Of a stretch of 38,984 nt of DNA, positions 1-9,047 are shown piece by piece. Both the position numbers and the translations under genes were made by a program. Each line of letters begins with the position of its first letter. The stretch's first letter is position 1. Under the pieces are notes generated by a model that was not told where the DNA came from, did no database searches, and was given only the letters and a program-made list of their open reading frames with translations. The DNA is from Ignavibacteriaceae bacterium. GTDB taxonomy: Bacteria; Bacteroidota; Ignavibacteria; Ignavibacteriales; Ignavibacteriaceae. Where the stretch lies: NCBI GenBank assembly GCA_013360295.1, contig JABWCL010000039.1, positions 1 through 38,984 on the forward strand. Direction: 5' to 3'.

Positions 1-2325
1 CCTGTAAAGATATACCCCGGAAGTGAGGCTTGAAGCATCGAAGTTAATGTTGTGAGTGCCGGCGCTGAATTCCGAACCGGCGAGGATCATAACCTCATTG
101 CCGAGTATGTCATATACCTTCAGAGATACTTTTGAATCCGCCGCAAGGCTGAAACTAATAGTGGTCGCGGGATTAAACGGATTCGGATAGTTCTGGCTAA
201 GGCTGTAGTCTGTTACTACCCCCGCCACTGCTTCTACCTGCTTTGAGGTATTCAGGCTTCCGTCATAGTCCTCCTGAACAAGCCTGTAGCTGTACTTTCC
301 CTGCCGCGTTAAATGATCAATATATTTATATACAGATCTGATTGTGGCCGTACCGGCGCCTTTAACAAACGCAATGCGCTCCCAGATTCCTGCTCCGCCG
401 CTCCTTTCGACGTGAAAGCCTTTGTTGTTGGTTTCAGTTGCGGTTATCCAATTCAGAATAACATCGTTCCCGGTCACCGAGGCGCCGAAAGATATCAATT
501 CCACCGGAACCGGGGTGAATGAGAAACGGTAAACCGTCCCGGAATAACCGGACGCAATAAACGAAGACGGCCCGCTCCTGTACATCGCCGTCAGGTCTTC
601 GCCGTAAAGTGAGTTTGCAACTACAACCATCTGCCCCTGCGTGTTCATTCTGAGCACCAGGCCGCCCTGGGCGACCGCCCATACTTCTCCCGGGCCAAAG
701 TATAGCACATCGTGCACAACTTTCCCCTGAAGCGCGATCGTGTCGCTGATCAGTGTTAGCGTATTGAAACCGTCTGTTGTTTTGTAAATTGCACCGTTCT
801 CGCCGCAAACATAGCCGTTCAGGTTATCAACGAGATATATCCCCGTCATCTGCCCGGAAGGCTGCGCCAGTGATCCGTGGCTCCAGGTCGTGCCGTTTGT
901 AGTGGCAAATAATCTCTGGCCGGATCCTGAAGCAAACCCGGTAGTCGTGTTCAGCATTTTAATGTCATACAGGGTGGTCGTTGTAAAAGTTGCCTGGGTC
1001 TGCCAGTTACTTCCGCCGTTTGTCGTATATAAGATATTGCCTTCATTGGTAACCGTGTAGCCCTCGTTCGAATTAAAGAAGAAAAGCTTGTATAACCTTG
1101 TGGTGGATGTGCCGATACTCTTATTCTGCCAGGTGTTACCGGCATCGGTGGAAACGAAATAATTGCCTGCCCTGCCGCAAACATAAAAGTTATTTCCGGA
1201 CATATAGGCATCATACATAATATTACCCAGGAGGAAAGTTTTCGCTTTCCAGGTAACACCGTTATCTGTCGAAAGGTGGACTCCTCCCCTGTCACCAACA
1301 ACTGCAATCCTGTTCCCGTCCTGGAAAATTCCGTAGAAATCGCGGTAGTCATTGGTAAAGACATTCCATTCTGTGCCGTTTACGGATTCTGCGATCGTGC
1401 TCTTGTATGCTCCGGCAATAATTTTCCCGCCGGCTTTTATCGAGGTTCTTATCACTTCTGTTGTAAAAGCAGGTAATGCGGTCCAGGTGCTACCCCCGTC
1501 AGTGCTTTTATATCCCATTCCGGAAGAGCCGAGAATCATCAATTCATTTTCAGAAAAGGTTTCAATGGTATAGATAGCCAGGGTAGTCGGGGAAGTAAGA
1601 GCGGTGAATGTGACACCGTTATCAACGCTTTTTAGAATTGAGCCCGCTGTCCCCGCGGCATAGAACACGCTTGCCGAGGCTCTTTTAATTGAGTAAAGTG
1701 TTGAGGTAGCCGGAGTAGTGCTCAGCGTCCAGGTAGCTCCGCCGTCGGTGGTCCTCACGATTCTCTGGCTTGAGCCCGCGACCCAGCCGGTCAGTTCATT
1801 ATCCCAGTGCATATCATACATCGTGTTTGTCTGTCCGGTAACAAGCGGTATCCACGTTTCCCCCGCGTTGGTGGTTTTCAGCACCTGAGTGGAACCCGTC
1901 GCGCCGCCGCAAGCATAAGCAATATTCGCGGAGAGGAACTGCACTTCATTGTATCCGCCGGAGTAAATGGAAGAATCTGTCTTATTAACCCAGGTAACTC
2001 CGCCGTCGGTGGACCTGTACATCTTACCGCCGCTCCCGACAACTATTCCCGTATTACCTGAAAAGCTAATTCCGTTAAGGTTATCTGAAGCATTGAACAT
2101 CGCCTGCTCAAGTATCTGCCAGTTTGCGCCAAGATCGGTTGACTTAGCGACGAAGCTCCTTGCGCTAAGGTCGTAACCACAGAGATAAAGCGCGCTGCCG
2201 GTGTAAGTGAATTGCCTTATATCTCCCCTGAATGTAGGCTTCCTTAGAACTTCCATTGTGGGCGCCACCTGCGCGTAGGCAGTAAGCGTAGTTAACAGCA
2301 CAAATAGTAAAATTGATTTTTTCAT
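1..2325 (-). CDS. T9SS-exported Asp-box beta-propeller protein, C-terminus cut by window edge
   Basis: Open frame of 775 codons with no stop before the left edge. It has a signal peptide (MKKSILLFVLLTTLTAYAQ). About ten Asp-box (BNR) motifs of the form S/T-T-D-G-G-x-T-W follow, for example STDGGVTW, TTDGGATW, STDNGVTW and TTNGGSNW, as in YCF48/HCF136- or sialidase-like propellers. An FN3-like domain lies at about residues 605-700 (starts VPVELISF). A type IX secretion sorting domain begins near residue 705 with QNYPNPFNP and YDILGNEV and reaches SGVYLYR at the edge, so only some 15-20 residues are missing. A GGAG sits about 7 nt before the ATG. The protein is probably passed through the outer membrane and anchored or released; its ligand is unknown. 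The repeats support a propeller fold, not an enzymatic role. Confidence 0.85.
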   Translation of the reverse strand, partial: MKKSILLFVLLTTLTAYAQVAPTMEVLRKPTFRGDIRQFTYTGSALYLCGYDLSARSFVAKSTDLGANWQILEQAMFNASDNLNGISFSGNTGIVVGSGGKMYRSTDGGVTWVNKTDSSIYSGGYNEVQFLSANIAYACGGATGSTQVLKTTNAGETWIPLVTGQTNTMYDMHWDNELTGWVAGSSQRIVRTTDGGATWTLSTTPATSTLYSIKRASASVFYAAGTAGSILKSVDNGVTFTALTSPTTLAIYTIETFSENELMILGSSGMGYKSTDGGSTWTALPAFTTEVIRTSIKAGGKIIAGAYKSTIAESVNGTEWNVFTNDYRDFYGIFQDGNRIAVVGDRGGVHLSTDNGVTWKAKTFLLGNIMYDAYMSGNNFYVCGRAGNYFVSTDAGNTWQNKSIGTSTTRLYKLFFFNSNEGYTVTNEGNILYTTNGGSNWQTQATFTTTTLYDIKMLNTTTGFASGSGQRLFATTNGTTWSHGSLAQPSGQMTGIYLVDNLNGYVCGENGAIYKTTDGFNTLTLISDTIALQGKVVHDVLYFGPGEVWAVAQGGLVLRMNTQGQMVVVANSLYGEDLTAMYRSGPSSFIASGYSGTVYRFSFTPVPVELISFGASVTGNDVILNWITATETNNKGFHVERSGGAGIWERIAFVKGAGTATIRSVYKYIDHLTRQGKYSYRLVQEDYDGSLNTSKQVEAVAGVVTDYSLSQNYPNPFNPATTISFSLAADSKVSLKVYDILGNEVMILAGSEFSAGTHNINFDASSLTSGVYLYR

Positions 2326-2435
2326 TAATGACTCCGGATTGAGTTTCTTGAATAAAATTAAAAAATATCTGCTCATTAAAATTACGAAAAAACGACTTAT
2401 CACACCCCGATAATTAACAATCCGCCGCTGGCCTT

Positions 2436-3377
2436 TCAGATCTCAAGATTCTTATTTACCGGTATCCGGACGTAAAACGTATTCTTAGCTTTATTTTTCA
2501 AGGAAGCGGCACGTATCCAGGGGTTAAAATACCTTAATGCCTTATACGAAATTCCTTCCGCTTCGGCAAAATCAACCCAACTATCCACCGTACCGGATAC
2601 TTCCACTTCATAAAACTTCAGGGGCTTATACAAGTCGCTCTCACGGAATTCTATTCCGAATGTTTCCGGATTCGAGAAAATAAGTTTGAATGAAAGAATC
2701 CTGAAGATAAAACGTGATGTCTCCTGATTCATATGCAGGTTATAAAAATCCGCACGGCGCTGTTTTTCAATGAAGGACGAGAGGTTCGGAACGCCGACAT
2801 TATATGACGCTGCCGCCATAGTCCAACTGTTGAAGCGGGAGTAACTATTTCTTAAGTAACTGCAGGCGGCTTCTGTTGATTTAATGATGTGGTAACGTTC
2901 ATCAATTTCATCATTCACTGTCAGTCCGTATCGCTTAGCAGTTTCTTCCATAAACTGCCAGTAACCGGCGGCGCCCGCGGGAGAAACAACTTCGCTCAGT
3001 TCACTTTCTGCCAGCGCCATATATTTAAAGTCATCCGGAATATTATTTTTCTTTAATACCTCTTCGATATCCGGGAACCATCTGTTCGCGCGTTTATACG
3101 CGAGTATGGTCGGTCCGTGCCTGAATGTAGTTACGATGATCTCGCGGTCTAACCGCTCCCGCACTTCAAAGTTTTTCATCGGTACCGGTTCGCCCGCGAA
3201 TTCCAGTTTATCCGGCAGTTGAGGGAGTGTAATTACAGGGGAGTAAAACACTGTCTGCGGAGGCGCGGGCGGCTCCTGGGCGTTTACTTTCTGTTTGTAC
3301 ATCATTCCTGCCGCGAGCGCTAACACACCAACGGAAAGGACAATAATCGTAACTGATATAATTAGTTTTTTATTCAT
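2436..3377 (-). CDS. Membrane-anchored lytic transglycosylase (SLT/MltD-like, GH23)
   Basis: It is predicted to cleave peptidoglycan glycan strands in the periplasm, forming 1,6-anhydro ends. An N-terminal hydrophobic segment (about residues 5-25) serves as anchor or signal. The SLT domain spans about 90-235, with the family ES motif in MALAESELSE (catalytic Glu about 125), then AAGYWQFMEETAKRYGL and AAASYNVG, all standard for this family. The end (about 258-307) looks like a degenerate LysM peptidoglycan-binding module (GISYKALRYFNPWIR, then YVRIP). Numbering is from a GTG at 3380; the ATG at 3377 is preferred as start because no Shine-Dalgarno favours the GTG. The start lies 4 nt after the pepA stop, so it is co-transcribed with pepA and the DHH phosphoesterase gene. 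Family assignment is secure; the exact MltD/Slt subtype is not. Confidence 0.88.
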   Translation of the reverse strand: MNKKLIISVTIIVLSVGVLALAAGMMYKQKVNAQEPPAPPQTVFYSPVITLPQLPDKLEFAGEPVPMKNFEVRERLDREIIVTTFRHGPTILAYKRANRWFPDIEEVLKKNNIPDDFKYMALAESELSEVVSPAGAAGYWQFMEETAKRYGLTVNDEIDERYHIIKSTEAACSYLRNSYSRFNSWTMAAASYNVGVPNLSSFIEKQRRADFYNLHMNQETSRFIFRILSFKLIFSNPETFGIEFRESDLYKPLKFYEVEVSGTVDSWVDFAEAEGISYKALRYFNPWIRAASLKNKAKNTFYVRIPVNKNLEI

Positions 3378-3381
3378 CACA

Positions 3382-4893
3382 CTACTGCTGTTTATTTTTC
3401 AATGCAAATTCACGGTCAATAAAATCATAGACAAGCCTGACGCCAAAACCGGTCATATAAACCGAAGTATAGTTTTTTAACTTATTCGGCATTGAAGGCC
3501 CAGCGATATCAAGGTGCGCCCAGGGGATATCCTCATCCACCCATTTCTCGAGGAATTTTGCCGCTGTAATCGCGCCGCCCCACCTTCCGCCGAGATTCTT
3601 CACGTCAGCCACTTCGCTTTCAATCTGTTTGTTATAGTCTTCCCACATCGGCATCCGCCATAAACGCTCGTGCGTTACTGATGATGAATGAAGAAGCCCC
3701 AAAGCAAGACTGTCGTCATTACTGAACAGTCCCGCGGTGAACTCACCCAAAGCAACAACACAGGCGCCGGTAAGCGTCGCGAAGTCGATTATGTGTCCGG
3801 GTTTCAGTTTCGATACGTAATGCAGCGCGTCTGCGAGCACGATCCTCCCTTCGGCATCAGTGTTATCAACTTCAATTGTTTTGCCTGACGAGGTGGTCAC
3901 TATATCGCCGGGTTTCAGCGCGTTTCCCGAGGGCATATTCTCTGCCGCGGCAATAACTCCGGTGATGTTAACGGGAAGTTTATTTAACGCAGCGGCGTAT
4001 ATTATTCCCGCCGTAACTGCGGCACCGGACATATCCGCTTTCATCAGCCACATATCAGCAGCCGGTTTTAATGATATGCCGCCGGTATCAAAAGTGATCC
4101 CTTTCCCGACGAGAGCGAGGTCAGTGTCATCCGCGCTTCTTCCCTTATACTCCATAATAATAAACCGTGGCGGATTAACGCTCCCCTTCCCTACTGCTGT
4201 CAATCCTCCCATTTTTTCCTCTTCAATTTTCTTTTCATCATAAACCGTGATATTAATCCCCGTTCCTTCAAAAGTACTCATTATCATAGCTGCGAGCGAG
4301 GCAGGAAAAACAACATTCGCCGGTTCATTTTCGAGGTCGCGAACGAATCTAACCGCGGTCATTAATCGCTCACGGGAACTGATAAGTTTTTCGATGGCAG
4401 CATTTTCATAACTGATATACACATTAACTTCTTTTACTTCCTTATCAGCCGATTTATACTTATCAAACTTATAACCCGCGTAGAGAGCGCCTTCAATAAT
4501 TGAGTTAAGATAATCTTCCTCGCGGTCAAAAGTATCTTTTACGGATGCAAAGGGGGATGGCTCAATTATGATATTCTGCACTTCATTTTTTTCTGTTCCG
4601 CCGACAAGTCCGCATATACCATTCCGGAAATAATCCCTGTCAAAAGTTTTTGATTTTTTGATCACGGTGATCAGTACTTCATCAAATACTTTAATTCCGT
4701 ATACCTTTCTCTGCAGGCTGCCGCCTTTAGCCGAAAGTTTTGTCACCTCTTCGCTTTTAATATATGGCTGCAGTGAAGAGCAGAACATTTCAACTTCTTC
4801 CGCGGGGGAATCGCTGAAAAAGTATTTTACATAAATTGTATTCGCGGATGTTCCCGCGCTGCCGGTATATTTAAAAGCATTAATTTTCAGCAT
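3382..4893 (-). CDS. pepA: Leucyl aminopeptidase (cytosol aminopeptidase, M17)
   Basis: A two-metal cytosolic exopeptidase releasing N-terminal amino acids, usually hexameric. At 503 residues it has the family's normal length. The M17 signature NTDAEGR is at 344-350. Expected metal ligands are K264 and D269 (VGKGITFDTGG), D287 (KADMSGAA), D346 and E348; the catalytic residues K276 and R350 are present. The C-terminal domain is complete up to MTGFGVRLVYDFI. The ATG directly follows the stop codon of the upstream DHH gene with no spacer, which suggests translational coupling. All active-site residues are intact, so activity is expected. Some PepA proteins also bind DNA; nothing here tests that. 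Confidence 0.95.
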   Translation of the reverse strand: MLKINAFKYTGSAGTSANTIYVKYFFSDSPAEEVEMFCSSLQPYIKSEEVTKLSAKGGSLQRKVYGIKVFDEVLITVIKKSKTFDRDYFRNGICGLVGGTEKNEVQNIIIEPSPFASVKDTFDREEDYLNSIIEGALYAGYKFDKYKSADKEVKEVNVYISYENAAIEKLISSRERLMTAVRFVRDLENEPANVVFPASLAAMIMSTFEGTGINITVYDEKKIEEEKMGGLTAVGKGSVNPPRFIIMEYKGRSADDTDLALVGKGITFDTGGISLKPAADMWLMKADMSGAAVTAGIIYAAALNKLPVNITGVIAAAENMPSGNALKPGDIVTTSSGKTIEVDNTDAEGRIVLADALHYVSKLKPGHIIDFATLTGACVVALGEFTAGLFSNDDSLALGLLHSSSVTHERLWRMPMWEDYNKQIESEVADVKNLGGRWGGAITAAKFLEKWVDEDIPWAHLDIAGPSMPNKLKNYTSVYMTGFGVRLVYDFIDREFALKNKQQ

Positions 4894-5895
4894 TTATTTA
4901 ACTCCGTTCATTTTAATCATTTCAATCGCGTCCTGTATTACCTGTTCGAATACATCAGTATATTTATTCTCACGAAGACGGATTCCCGCGGCGTTTATGT
5001 GCCCGCCGCCGCCATACTTAGCCGCAAGTTCATTAACAGGTATTTTCCCTTTTGAGCGAAGACTGACCTTGCACCCCTTAGCAAGTTCAATAAACTTCAC
5101 TCCGATCCTGACTGAGGCCAGCGACATAATGAAGTTGACGAAGCCTTCCGTATCGGCTTCATCTATACCGTAACGGTTAAGCGAACCGGCAGTTACAACC
5201 ATCACCCCCACTTCGTTATTTTCGCCATACAGTCTTATTGAGGCAAGCGCTTCGCTTAGCAACGAAAGCTTACCAGGAGTGTTCTGATCATAAACTGCGG
5301 CAAAGACCTTGACCGGTGAGACACCTATTTCGATAAGTTTCGCGGCGATGTGATGAACTTCTGGGGTAGTCCGTTCGAACCTGAATGATCCTGTATCAGT
5401 CATTATCGCCGTGTAAAGGTTTACCGCGATATCATAATCAATTTCCACGATCTTTGTATCCTCAATAAAATTATAGAGAATGTGCCCTGTCGCCGAGAGG
5501 CTGGTATCAACAAAAAGGTGCTGAAAAACCGGTTGTGGATTCTGATGGTGGTCTATGCAAACGTTGATGCCCGCGCGTTTGCTGAATTCCTCCCCCATCC
5601 TGCTCAGCCTGGATGGAGTATTAAAATCAATGGCAATAAAGACATCCGCGTCCCTTATCGGCGCGGAGTGGCGTTCCGGGTTAAATAATTCGATAATATT
5701 TTCAGGATCCAGGAAAGAAAGGAAATAAGGCGTGGGGCTGTAATTGATAACCCTCACCTGCTTATCAAGTTTTTTAAGGATCAGGTACATCGCCATCACC
5801 GAGCCGATCGCGTCGCCGTCAGGGTTGACGTGAGTCGTCAGGATAAAGGAATTATTATTAGCTAAAATATTTTTTAAATCTGAATAAACGGACAT
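4894..5895 (-). CDS. nrnA: DHH/DHHA1 phosphoesterase, NrnA-like (oligoribonuclease / pAp phosphatase)
   Basis: Predicted cytosolic manganese-dependent phosphoesterase that degrades short RNA oligomers (2-5 nt) and/or dephosphorylates pAp. All DHH motifs are seen: HVNPDGDAIGS (H22, D26, D28), AIDFNTPSR (D90), IDHHQNP (D115-H116-H117) and TDTGSFRF (D167). The DHHA1 substrate-binding motif GGGGHINAAG is at about 295-304. The 333-residue length fits NrnA and is much shorter than RecJ. It is the first gene of a run with pepA and the transglycosylase. NrnA-type enzymes replace Orn where Orn is absent; whether this organism lacks Orn cannot be seen here. The oligo-RNA versus pAp preference cannot be decided from sequence. 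Confidence 0.88.
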   Translation of the reverse strand: MSVYSDLKNILANNNSFILTTHVNPDGDAIGSVMAMYLILKKLDKQVRVINYSPTPYFLSFLDPENIIELFNPERHSAPIRDADVFIAIDFNTPSRLSRMGEEFSKRAGINVCIDHHQNPQPVFQHLFVDTSLSATGHILYNFIEDTKIVEIDYDIAVNLYTAIMTDTGSFRFERTTPEVHHIAAKLIEIGVSPVKVFAAVYDQNTPGKLSLLSEALASIRLYGENNEVGVMVVTAGSLNRYGIDEADTEGFVNFIMSLASVRIGVKFIELAKGCKVSLRSKGKIPVNELAAKYGGGGHINAAGIRLRENKYTDVFEQVIQDAIEMIKMNGVK

Positions 5896-5999
5896 TTAAT
5901 TTTGCGGGAAAAATTTGAAAAACTATATGCTTCATATAAAGCAGAGGATCTGTTTTAATTATGCTAAACTAAAGAGCAAAAAAATTCTTTACCGCCTTT

Positions 6000-6029
6000 A
6001 TCCTTTCCCTTCAACTGAAGGGAAAGGAT
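6000..6029. terminator. Perfect 14-bp inverted repeat, possible terminator after korB
   Basis: Arms ATCCTTTCCCTTCA and TGAAGGGAAAGGAT are exact reverse complements separated by AC. They lie 67 nt past the korB stop and 105 nt before the nrnA-like ATG. On the minus strand a run of seven T's follows only after about 13 nt (plus-strand A's near 5980-5986), so it is not a textbook intrinsic terminator. It could equally be an operator, a repeat element or an mRNA-stabilising hairpin. Confidence 0.45.
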
Positions 6030-6095
6030 GCGGAACGGTTCAAAATAATGATTGTTAAATAACTTTATTTTAATCCGGAAAAATTCCCCGGAGTT

Positions 6096-7133
6096 TTATT
6101 CAACAGTCCAGGTGTTGCCGCTCATAAAGAGCTTGTCAAGGTCACCTTTACCTTTAACTTTAATATATCCTTCGATCTGGTCGTGTGTGTCACCGTCGTA
6201 GGTTGATTTTTCGATCTGCCTGAAAACTCCGAAGGGCACGGGGAATCCTTCCATCTCCGTGAAATGGGAAAGGATTGTCGCACGCGCCGGATTCCGGTCA
6301 AATTCATCGTGAACCCATACGTCGTTGACAGAATACTTTCCTTCGCTCAGGTCAACCACTTTCGGATTAAATCCGTCAAGCACGATACCTTTGTCATTAG
6401 CTTTTCCGAAAACGAGCGGTTTGCCGTGTTCCATTATGATTATGTTATCGGCCTTACGGTCTTTTTCGGTAAAATCAAGGAATGCGCCGTCATTGAAAAT
6501 ATTACAGTTCTGATAAATCTCGATGAACGCAGTGCCTGAATGTTTTGCGGCTCTCTGCATCATCGCCTGAAGATGTTTCGGATCACGGTCGATAGAACGC
6601 GCGACGAACGTAGCATCCACTCCCAGGGTCACGGCGATCGGATTGAAAGGATAATCAATACTTCCGAACGGAGTGCTTTTAGTCTTTTTACCTTTTTCCG
6701 ATGTCGGTGAGTACTGACCTTTAGTCAGTCCGTATATCTTATTATTGAAAAGCAGTACCTTAAGGTCCATATTCCTTCTGCAGGTATGGATAAAGTGGTT
6801 ACCACCGATACTAAGACAGTCGCCGTCACCGGTTGCTACCCATACTGAAAGATCAGGATTGGCAATCTTCACTCCGGAAGCGATGGCTAATGCCCTGCCG
6901 TGAATACCGTGGAAGCCGTAAGTGTCCATATAGTAGGGAAAGCGGCTTGAGCATCCGATTCCGGATACCCATACAAATTTCTCTTTAGGAATGCCAAGAT
7001 CGGGTGACACTCTCTGCATCTGCGCGAGGATGGAATAGTCTCCGCAGCCCGGACACCATCTTACATCCTGTGAGGACGCAAAATCCTTTGCAGTCAGTTT
7101 ATGGGTTTCGATTACACTGGTTTTGTCACTCAT
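6096..7133 (-). CDS. korB: 2-oxoglutarate (2-oxoacid):ferredoxin oxidoreductase, beta subunit
   Basis: This is the TPP-binding subunit of the enzyme that interconverts 2-oxoglutarate + CoA and succinyl-CoA + CO2 with ferredoxin. Seen: WCPGCGDYSIL (C27, C30), GIGCSSRF (C61) and a later QNCN (C210), the expected four [4Fe-4S] ligands; the TPP/Mg motif GDGDCLSIGGNH at 102-113; and NNKIYGLTKGQYSPTS at 130-145. At 345 residues it is of typical length. Its ATG overlaps the korA stop by 4 bp, so the two subunits are coupled. The sequence resembles KorB more than pyruvate PorB, but substrate preference is inferred. Such an enzyme can run the TCA step oxidatively or the reductive cycle, and its presence implies ferredoxin-based, oxygen-sensitive metabolism. 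Confidence 0.93.
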   Translation of the reverse strand: MSDKTSVIETHKLTAKDFASSQDVRWCPGCGDYSILAQMQRVSPDLGIPKEKFVWVSGIGCSSRFPYYMDTYGFHGIHGRALAIASGVKIANPDLSVWVATGDGDCLSIGGNHFIHTCRRNMDLKVLLFNNKIYGLTKGQYSPTSEKGKKTKSTPFGSIDYPFNPIAVTLGVDATFVARSIDRDPKHLQAMMQRAAKHSGTAFIEIYQNCNIFNDGAFLDFTEKDRKADNIIIMEHGKPLVFGKANDKGIVLDGFNPKVVDLSEGKYSVNDVWVHDEFDRNPARATILSHFTEMEGFPVPFGVFRQIEKSTYDGDTHDQIEGYIKVKGKGDLDKLFMSGNTWTVE

Positions 7134-8965
7134 TTCTTTTCTCCTAACATTTGTATGATTTTCTGTTCGATATCGGAAGCCTTGAACGGCAATCCTCTTA
7201 CGACGTTGTAGCTGTGAACATCAATCAGGTATTCCATCCTGATCAATTTCGCGAGCTGGCCGAGGTTGATTTCGGGAATAAGTATCTTTTTGAAGCTCCT
7301 GAGCACCTTCTCAAGGTTGCCCGGGAAAGGATTCAGGTGGCGTAAATGAGCCTGTGATACTTTGTAACCAACCTTTGTCGCTTTTGTAACAGCTTCAGTG
7401 ATAGCTCCGTAAGTGCCGCCCCATCCGAGAACAAGCAGTTCACCGCTCTGGTCGCCGCGCACTTCAAGATCGGGAATATCCTGTTGTATTTTATTGATCT
7501 TATCCTGGCGCATATTGATCATAAAGTGATGATTATCAGGATCATAACTAACGTGACCGGTAATATGAGCTTTTTCAAGTCCGCCGATCCTGTGCTCGAG
7601 ACCGGGCGTTCCGGGTTTAGCCCAGGGGCGTGAAAGGTTTTCATCCCTTTCGTAAGGATGAAACTCTTTATCAGCCTTCGCAAAATGAACCGGTATTTCC
7701 GGAATGGAATCTGCGGGCGGAATTTTCCACGGCTCAGATCCATTGCCAAGATAACCGTCGGTAAGCATAATGACGGGAGTCATATATTTGATCGCGATGC
7801 GCGAAGCCTCGACAGCCATATCAAAACAGTCGGCCGGTGTTGCTGCAGCAAGCACGCAGACAGGGGCTTCTCCGTTCCTTCCATAGACTGACTGAAGAAG
7901 GTCAGCCTGTTCGGTCTTTGTCGGCAGTCCGGTGCTCGGTCCGCCGCGCTGAACGTTAACAATAACGATCGGAAGTTCAGTCATAACAGCAAGCCCAACG
8001 GCCTCAGTTTTTAACGCGAGTCCGGGTCCGCTTGTGGTGGTAATTGCCAGTGAGCCCGCGTAGGCAGCGCCGATAGTTGCGGCAATGGCAGCTATCTCAT
8101 CTTCCGCTTGGAATGTCTTAACGCCGAAATTCCTGTGGCGGCTAAGTTCGTGAAGAATATCCGAAGCGGGAGTAATAGGATATGAGCCAAGGAACAAAGG
8201 AAGATTGCACTTTACCGAGGCGGCAATAAATCCTAAAGCAGTGGCTTCATTACCTGATATATTCCTGTATGTACCGGCAGCAAGTTTCGCTGGTTCAATG
8301 TGAAACCTCGAGGTGAATAATTCGGTGTTCTCACCAAAATAATATCCGGCCATCAGCGCCTTTTTGTTCGCTTCGAGGATAAGCGGAAGTTTTCCGAACT
8401 TCTCATCTATCCAGTCAACCGTCGCTTCGATTGGACGGCTGTATAGCCAGTACATTAACCCGAGCGCGAAAAAGTTTTTGCAGCGTTCCTTTTCCTTAAT
8501 TGAGATTGAAACAGATTCGAGCGCGGACATAGTCAGCTGAGTTAGGGGAACCTGAACAACTTCAAATCCTTCCAGTGAGTCATCTTCGAGCGGATTCACG
8601 TCATAGTGAGCCAGTTTAAGGTTTTTGGCGTCAAAAGCTGATGTGTTCACGATTATGGTTGCGTTTTTCTTAAGGTCTTTCAGGTTAACTTTAAGCGCCG
8701 CGGGATTCATCGCCACGAGTACATCGGGGCTGTCGCCGGGAGTCTGAATATCAGAATTACTGAAATGAAGCTGAAAACCGGATACTCCGTAGAGAGTTCC
8801 GGCGGGGGCGCGGATTTCAGCAGGATAATCGGGAAGCGTACTCAGGTCATTTCCCGCCAGTGCAGTTGAATTTGTAAATTGCGATCCGGTAAGTTGCATA
8901 CCATCGCCGCTGTCGCCGGCAAAGCGTATGGTAACATCTTCCAGGATTAATACATCTTTTTCCAT
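7130..8965 (-). CDS. korA: 2-oxoglutarate (2-oxoacid):ferredoxin oxidoreductase, gamma-alpha fused subunit
   Basis: Partner of KorB. The N-terminal gamma domain (about 10-200) contains FAGDSGDGMQLTG (17-27) and DYPAEIRAPAG. The alpha pyrimidine-binding domain starts near 240 with GSYPITPASDILHEL (260-274), AEDEIAAIAATIGAAYAG, TTSGPGLALKTE (310-321) and QRGGPSTGLPTKTEQADLL (339-357). The C-terminal domain (about 500-600) has LGWGGTYGAI and the HLNPFPGN motif. The 611-residue gamma-alpha fusion is the common bacterial KorA form. No ferredoxin or delta subunit gene is adjacent, so the electron carrier must be encoded elsewhere. The ATG has no strong Shine-Dalgarno, as is frequent in this phylum. 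Confidence 0.93.
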   Translation of the reverse strand: MEKDVLILEDVTIRFAGDSGDGMQLTGSQFTNSTALAGNDLSTLPDYPAEIRAPAGTLYGVSGFQLHFSNSDIQTPGDSPDVLVAMNPAALKVNLKDLKKNATIIVNTSAFDAKNLKLAHYDVNPLEDDSLEGFEVVQVPLTQLTMSALESVSISIKEKERCKNFFALGLMYWLYSRPIEATVDWIDEKFGKLPLILEANKKALMAGYYFGENTELFTSRFHIEPAKLAAGTYRNISGNEATALGFIAASVKCNLPLFLGSYPITPASDILHELSRHRNFGVKTFQAEDEIAAIAATIGAAYAGSLAITTTSGPGLALKTEAVGLAVMTELPIVIVNVQRGGPSTGLPTKTEQADLLQSVYGRNGEAPVCVLAAATPADCFDMAVEASRIAIKYMTPVIMLTDGYLGNGSEPWKIPPADSIPEIPVHFAKADKEFHPYERDENLSRPWAKPGTPGLEHRIGGLEKAHITGHVSYDPDNHHFMINMRQDKINKIQQDIPDLEVRGDQSGELLVLGWGGTYGAITEAVTKATKVGYKVSQAHLRHLNPFPGNLEKVLRSFKKILIPEINLGQLAKLIRMEYLIDVHSYNVVRGLPFKASDIEQKIIQMLGEKK

Positions 8966-9002
8966 TAAATATTATTCCATTATTAAAGAAACATTATTGC
9001 TT

Positions 9003-9034
9003 AAATATATAAAACCTTTTCGTCACGATAAAGG
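9003..9034 (-). terminator. Probable intrinsic terminator after dsbD
   Basis: Read on the minus strand, a hairpin with arms CCTTT(A)TCG and CGAAAAGG lies about 14 nt past the dsbD stop. It is followed at once by the T-rich tract TTTTATATATTT. It would end the alpha-2-macroglobulin/pbpC/nadE/dsbD transcription unit before korA. The stem is short and AT-rich, hence moderate confidence. Confidence 0.5.
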
Positions 9035-9047
9035 ATTTAACCCAAAT

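Noticed and set aside
434-1364. Two minus-strand ORFs (434-808 and 951-1364) near the left end
   Set aside because: They are out of frame with the 775-codon propeller reading frame, whose Asp-box motifs run continuously through both; they are shadows.
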